Shown piece by piece: positions 25,393 through 27,383 of a stretch of DNA of 27,383 nt. The notes beneath the pieces were generated by a model. That model had not been told where the DNA came from. It saw only the letters and a list, made by a program, of their open reading frames with translations, and made no database searches. How positions within the stretch are numbered: position 1 is the stretch's first letter; every line of letters begins with the position of its first letter. The stretch is taken from NCBI GenBank assembly GCA_003695725.1, contig RFHX01000248.1, forward strand, positions 1 through 27,383, written 5' to 3'. The position numbers and the translations under genes were made by a program. This DNA is from Candidatus Schekmanbacteria bacterium. Its GTDB lineage: Bacteria > Schekmanbacteria > GWA2-38-11 > J061.

Positions 25393-26001
25393 TTATTCAA
25401 AAAGTGTATATACTAAGTCACTGATACATTTTCTTGCAACACTTGAAATCGAAGGTCCCGAAATACCAAATATCTTCTCAACAATTCCTGCACCTGATTT
25501 CGAGCCGCTAGCTGACCAAACAACTTCTCCACTGCTCACATCAATGGCTGACAGAGAAACCGAAACTTCTGCAATTGAAGCGCCTCCAATATTTGTAGCA
25601 CCATAATTCTCAACCGAGCCTTTGATGAGAATTTGAGCTCCTGTCAATTCCCCAACCTTTTTAAATTCTTCTTTGCTCATATTGAATAAATCTTCCACTT
25701 TAGCTTCTTTGATAGCTCTGTTTACCTGTCCAACTTCAACAACTTCTACATATTGAGATGAAAGAATTTCATTGATTACAACTCTTCTAATTTTTTCGCC
25801 TGCATTTTGGTCTTGTGTGAAATTTTCAATTGGAAGTACTGCAATTCTCTGCACCAAACTAAAGTCAAAGTTTGGATTGATGTAATTTGTCGGAATAGAT
25901 GTGCAAGATAGAAAAAGCAGCAAACAGGAAAAAGCACCAACCCATAAAAAACCTTTTACCAATTTTTCACTCTTTGTTTTTTTAATCATAATCCTTCCCA
26001 C
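25393..26001 (-). CDS. CsgG/GNA1162-like outer-membrane lipoprotein
   Basis: The 202-residue protein has a lipoprotein signal with lipobox LFLSC (about Cys33 from the GTG start). A single TolB-N-like domain follows: VQRIAVLPIENFTQDQNAGEKI, then YVEVVEVGQVNRAIKEA, ELTGAQILIKGSVENYG and SGEVVWSASGSKSG. This is the pattern of GNA1162/LpoB/CsgG-type lipoproteins. It could help form or dock an outer-membrane secretion pore, or activate an envelope enzyme. The start is uncertain: GTG at 26001 or ATG at 25989, the latter with GGAAGG very close upstream. It is 5 bp downstream of the beta-barrel gene. The next gene carries two more copies of the domain. Confidence 0.75.
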   Translation of the reverse strand: MGRIMIKKTKSEKLVKGFLWVGAFSCLLLFLSCTSIPTNYINPNFDFSLVQRIAVLPIENFTQDQNAGEKIRRVVINEILSSQYVEVVEVGQVNRAIKEAKVEDLFNMSKEEFKKVGELTGAQILIKGSVENYGATNIGGASIAEVSVSLSAIDVSSGEVVWSASGSKSGAGIVEKIFGISGPSISSVARKCISDLVYTLFE

Positions 26002-26006
26002 TATTT

Positions 26007-27383
26007 TTAAAACCTTATATTTCCTTGAACAAAATATCTTGTATTCTCAGTGTTATCAAAGCTTCTCGAAAGCTGATAACTTAATCGTATATCCATATAA
26101 CGATTTACATACCATCTAAGTTCATAAATCATATTTTCTGAAGTATTGACATTCGTAATATCGGAATCCTCTGTATCTCTTGTATATGATATAAAAGCAG
26201 ATAAACGAGGTATTATAACCCAATCAATAGTATATGACTGCTGAAAATTATCCATTTCTTGATTATTTTGATAATTATAGCGTGCATTCAAATTGAAATT
26301 TCCACTAAGTGTATAAGTAAAATAAAGAAACATATCATTTGAAAATACAAGACGCGGCTCATTTTTACCATAGCTTTTTGATTCGCGCCAGGTATAACCA
26401 AAAATCCCCTGTAGTCTGTCAGTTAAATCTGAATTCATATTTATAGAAACCGTATCGACCCTATTTTTTGCTCCATCCGTAAATGATTTATTTCTTGTGT
26501 CTGTATAAGTTAACTGAAAATCGAGATTTCTGTATATCTTGGCTTCTAAATTCCAGTTGAATGTTTTATTTCTCGAGACTTCCTCCGATTCAATATCACT
26601 TTGATTAATCAAATAATTTATGCTTGTATAAAGTGTTTCAAGGGGTGCCATCGCATATCCTAAGGTTAAAATATTATTGCTTGTGTCATCTGCTTCTTGT
26701 CTTTCAAACTTTGTAAAAGATTGTTGAAAACTCGCATTGATATCTAAGTATTTATTTGGATTGAATGAGAGACGCCATGTTTGAGTCCCATTTCTTTGGA
26801 GTCTCGTAGGAGAGGCGTTTTTACTTTTAGTCCTGTCAATGTTAAACCCAAAAATAAGATACTCAGTAGGAGAAATGGAGAAATTTGCATTGATTGTTTG
26901 AACGCTCGATGTAGAGACTATCTTCTTCTCTTGTCCGGCACCTGCAGGACCTAAAACTTTTGCCTCACTTACAAAGGCTTCAGATGTGCTGTTATCAACA
27001 ACAACGGCCTTTATAAAAGTTGCCTCCAAGTCTCCCGGAATATTAATGACAAACTTTCTGCTCGTTCTGTCATAGGATGGATTTTTAGCAAATTTCACCA
27101 ATACCCATTTTTCACCAATTCTATCTCTTGAATATATTTTAAAAGAGAAAAAAGAACTCAAAGAAAAATCAAAATTACTACTCATATAAATCTCGAATTT
27201 TTTAATGATTTGCGATGTAAATAATTCCACTCCAATTGATCTATTCTTTCCGCTTTCTCCACTACCTATATCCACCACCCCTTCCGAGAAATCGTTGTCA
27301 ATCAAAGAAGATTCTGTTTCCATTTCTCCTGTCTTTGGAGTTAAATCGTTATTTTTTCGCAACCCCTTTTTAGCAATAAGCTC
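26007..27383 (-). CDS. Outer-membrane beta-barrel protein with N-terminal jelly-roll-like domain (5' partial)
   Basis: The reading frame is open to the right edge of the window, so the true start and any signal peptide lie outside. The codon at 27362 is a TTG and need not be a start. About the first 130 visible residues form a beta-rich domain (IDNDFSEG, FEIYMSS, RKFVINIPG, TFIKAVVVDNS) resembling a discoidin or F5/8-like jelly roll; this is only a likeness. The remaining 300 residues alternate polar and aromatic/hydrophobic residues in strand after strand with short turns. They end in VQGNIRF, where the final Phe is the outer-membrane barrel signal. A large barrel at the head of a cytochrome operon fits the porin of a porin-cytochrome conduit, but a barrel of the general outer-membrane type cannot be excluded. 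Confidence 0.85.
   Translation of the reverse strand, partial: ELIAKKGLRKNNDLTPKTGEMETESSLIDNDFSEGVVDIGSGESGKNRSIGVELFTSQIIKKFEIYMSSNFDFSLSSFFSFKIYSRDRIGEKWVLVKFAKNPSYDRTSRKFVINIPGDLEATFIKAVVVDNSTSEAFVSEAKVLGPAGAGQEKKIVSTSSVQTINANFSISPTEYLIFGFNIDRTKSKNASPTRLQRNGTQTWRLSFNPNKYLDINASFQQSFTKFERQEADDTSNNILTLGYAMAPLETLYTSINYLINQSDIESEEVSRNKTFNWNLEAKIYRNLDFQLTYTDTRNKSFTDGAKNRVDTVSINMNSDLTDRLQGIFGYTWRESKSYGKNEPRLVFSNDMFLYFTYTLSGNFNLNARYNYQNNQEMDNFQQSYTIDWVIIPRLSAFISYTRDTEDSDITNVNTSENMIYELRWYVNRYMDIRLSYQLSRSFDNTENTRYFVQGNIRF

Noticed and set aside
1-27383. CRISPR array, tRNA or rRNA genes, insertion sequence or phage
   Set aside because: No regular direct repeats, no cloverleaf-like or ribosomal sequence, and no transposase or integrase was seen on either strand.

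Overview
The window looks like part of the chromosome of an AT-rich, diderm, probably uncultivated and anaerobic or metal/electron-respiring bacterium. The diderm call rests on an outer-membrane beta-barrel with a C-terminal Phe, three lipoprotein signals, a PEP-CTERM protein and a type IV pilin-like protein. The respiratory lifestyle is inferred from two very large multiheme c-type cytochromes. A lineage cannot be fixed from sequence alone; a candidate phylum such as Schekmanbacteria would fit but is only a guess. All genes use the standard code with TAA, TAG and TGA stops. No tRNA, rRNA, CRISPR or insertion sequence was seen, and no gap between genes exceeds about 250 bp.

Left part (1-2575): exported proteins. 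These are a PEP-CTERM protein (+), a secreted CAP-domain protein (-) and a type IV pilin-like protein (-). Then 2576-5636 (+) holds a tight bioB-bioA operon followed by a QueG-like two-cluster Fe-S protein.

Middle (5648-13163, minus strand): a six-gene run transcribed lepA, lepB, mutS, DUF2889, nucleoside hydrolase, ribokinase. The last four genes overlap each other by 4 bp. It mixes translation, secretion and mismatch-repair genes with a two-step nucleoside-to-ribose-5-phosphate salvage module. Divergent from lepA, behind a near-consensus sigma-70 promoter, is a stand-alone radical SAM gene matching CofH (F420 precursor FO synthesis).

14479-19069 (minus strand): a run led by mreB, followed by a zinc-ribbon/GAF protein, an MgtC family membrane protein, a Rossmann-DHH-DHHA1 phosphoesterase, a DUF948-like protein (probably with an ATT start) and a YtxH-like protein. 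In front of mreB lies a strong sigma-70 promoter. Just downstream of that promoter is a GC-rich hairpin that probably also terminates the upstream cytochrome operon.

Right part (19261-27383, minus strand, running off the window edge): the most interesting locus. The order of transcription is an outer-membrane beta-barrel with an N-terminal jelly-roll-like domain (5' end outside the window), a CsgG/GNA1162-like lipoprotein, a tandem-domain relative of it interrupted by an in-frame TGA after its signal peptide, a lipoprotein prolyl isomerase with two parvulin domains, a 26-heme-site lipoprotein cytochrome and a 16-heme-site secreted cytochrome. Together these look like a complete kit for carrying electrons across the outer membrane: pore, lipoprotein assembly factors, folding helper and two heme wires with 42 heme sites.
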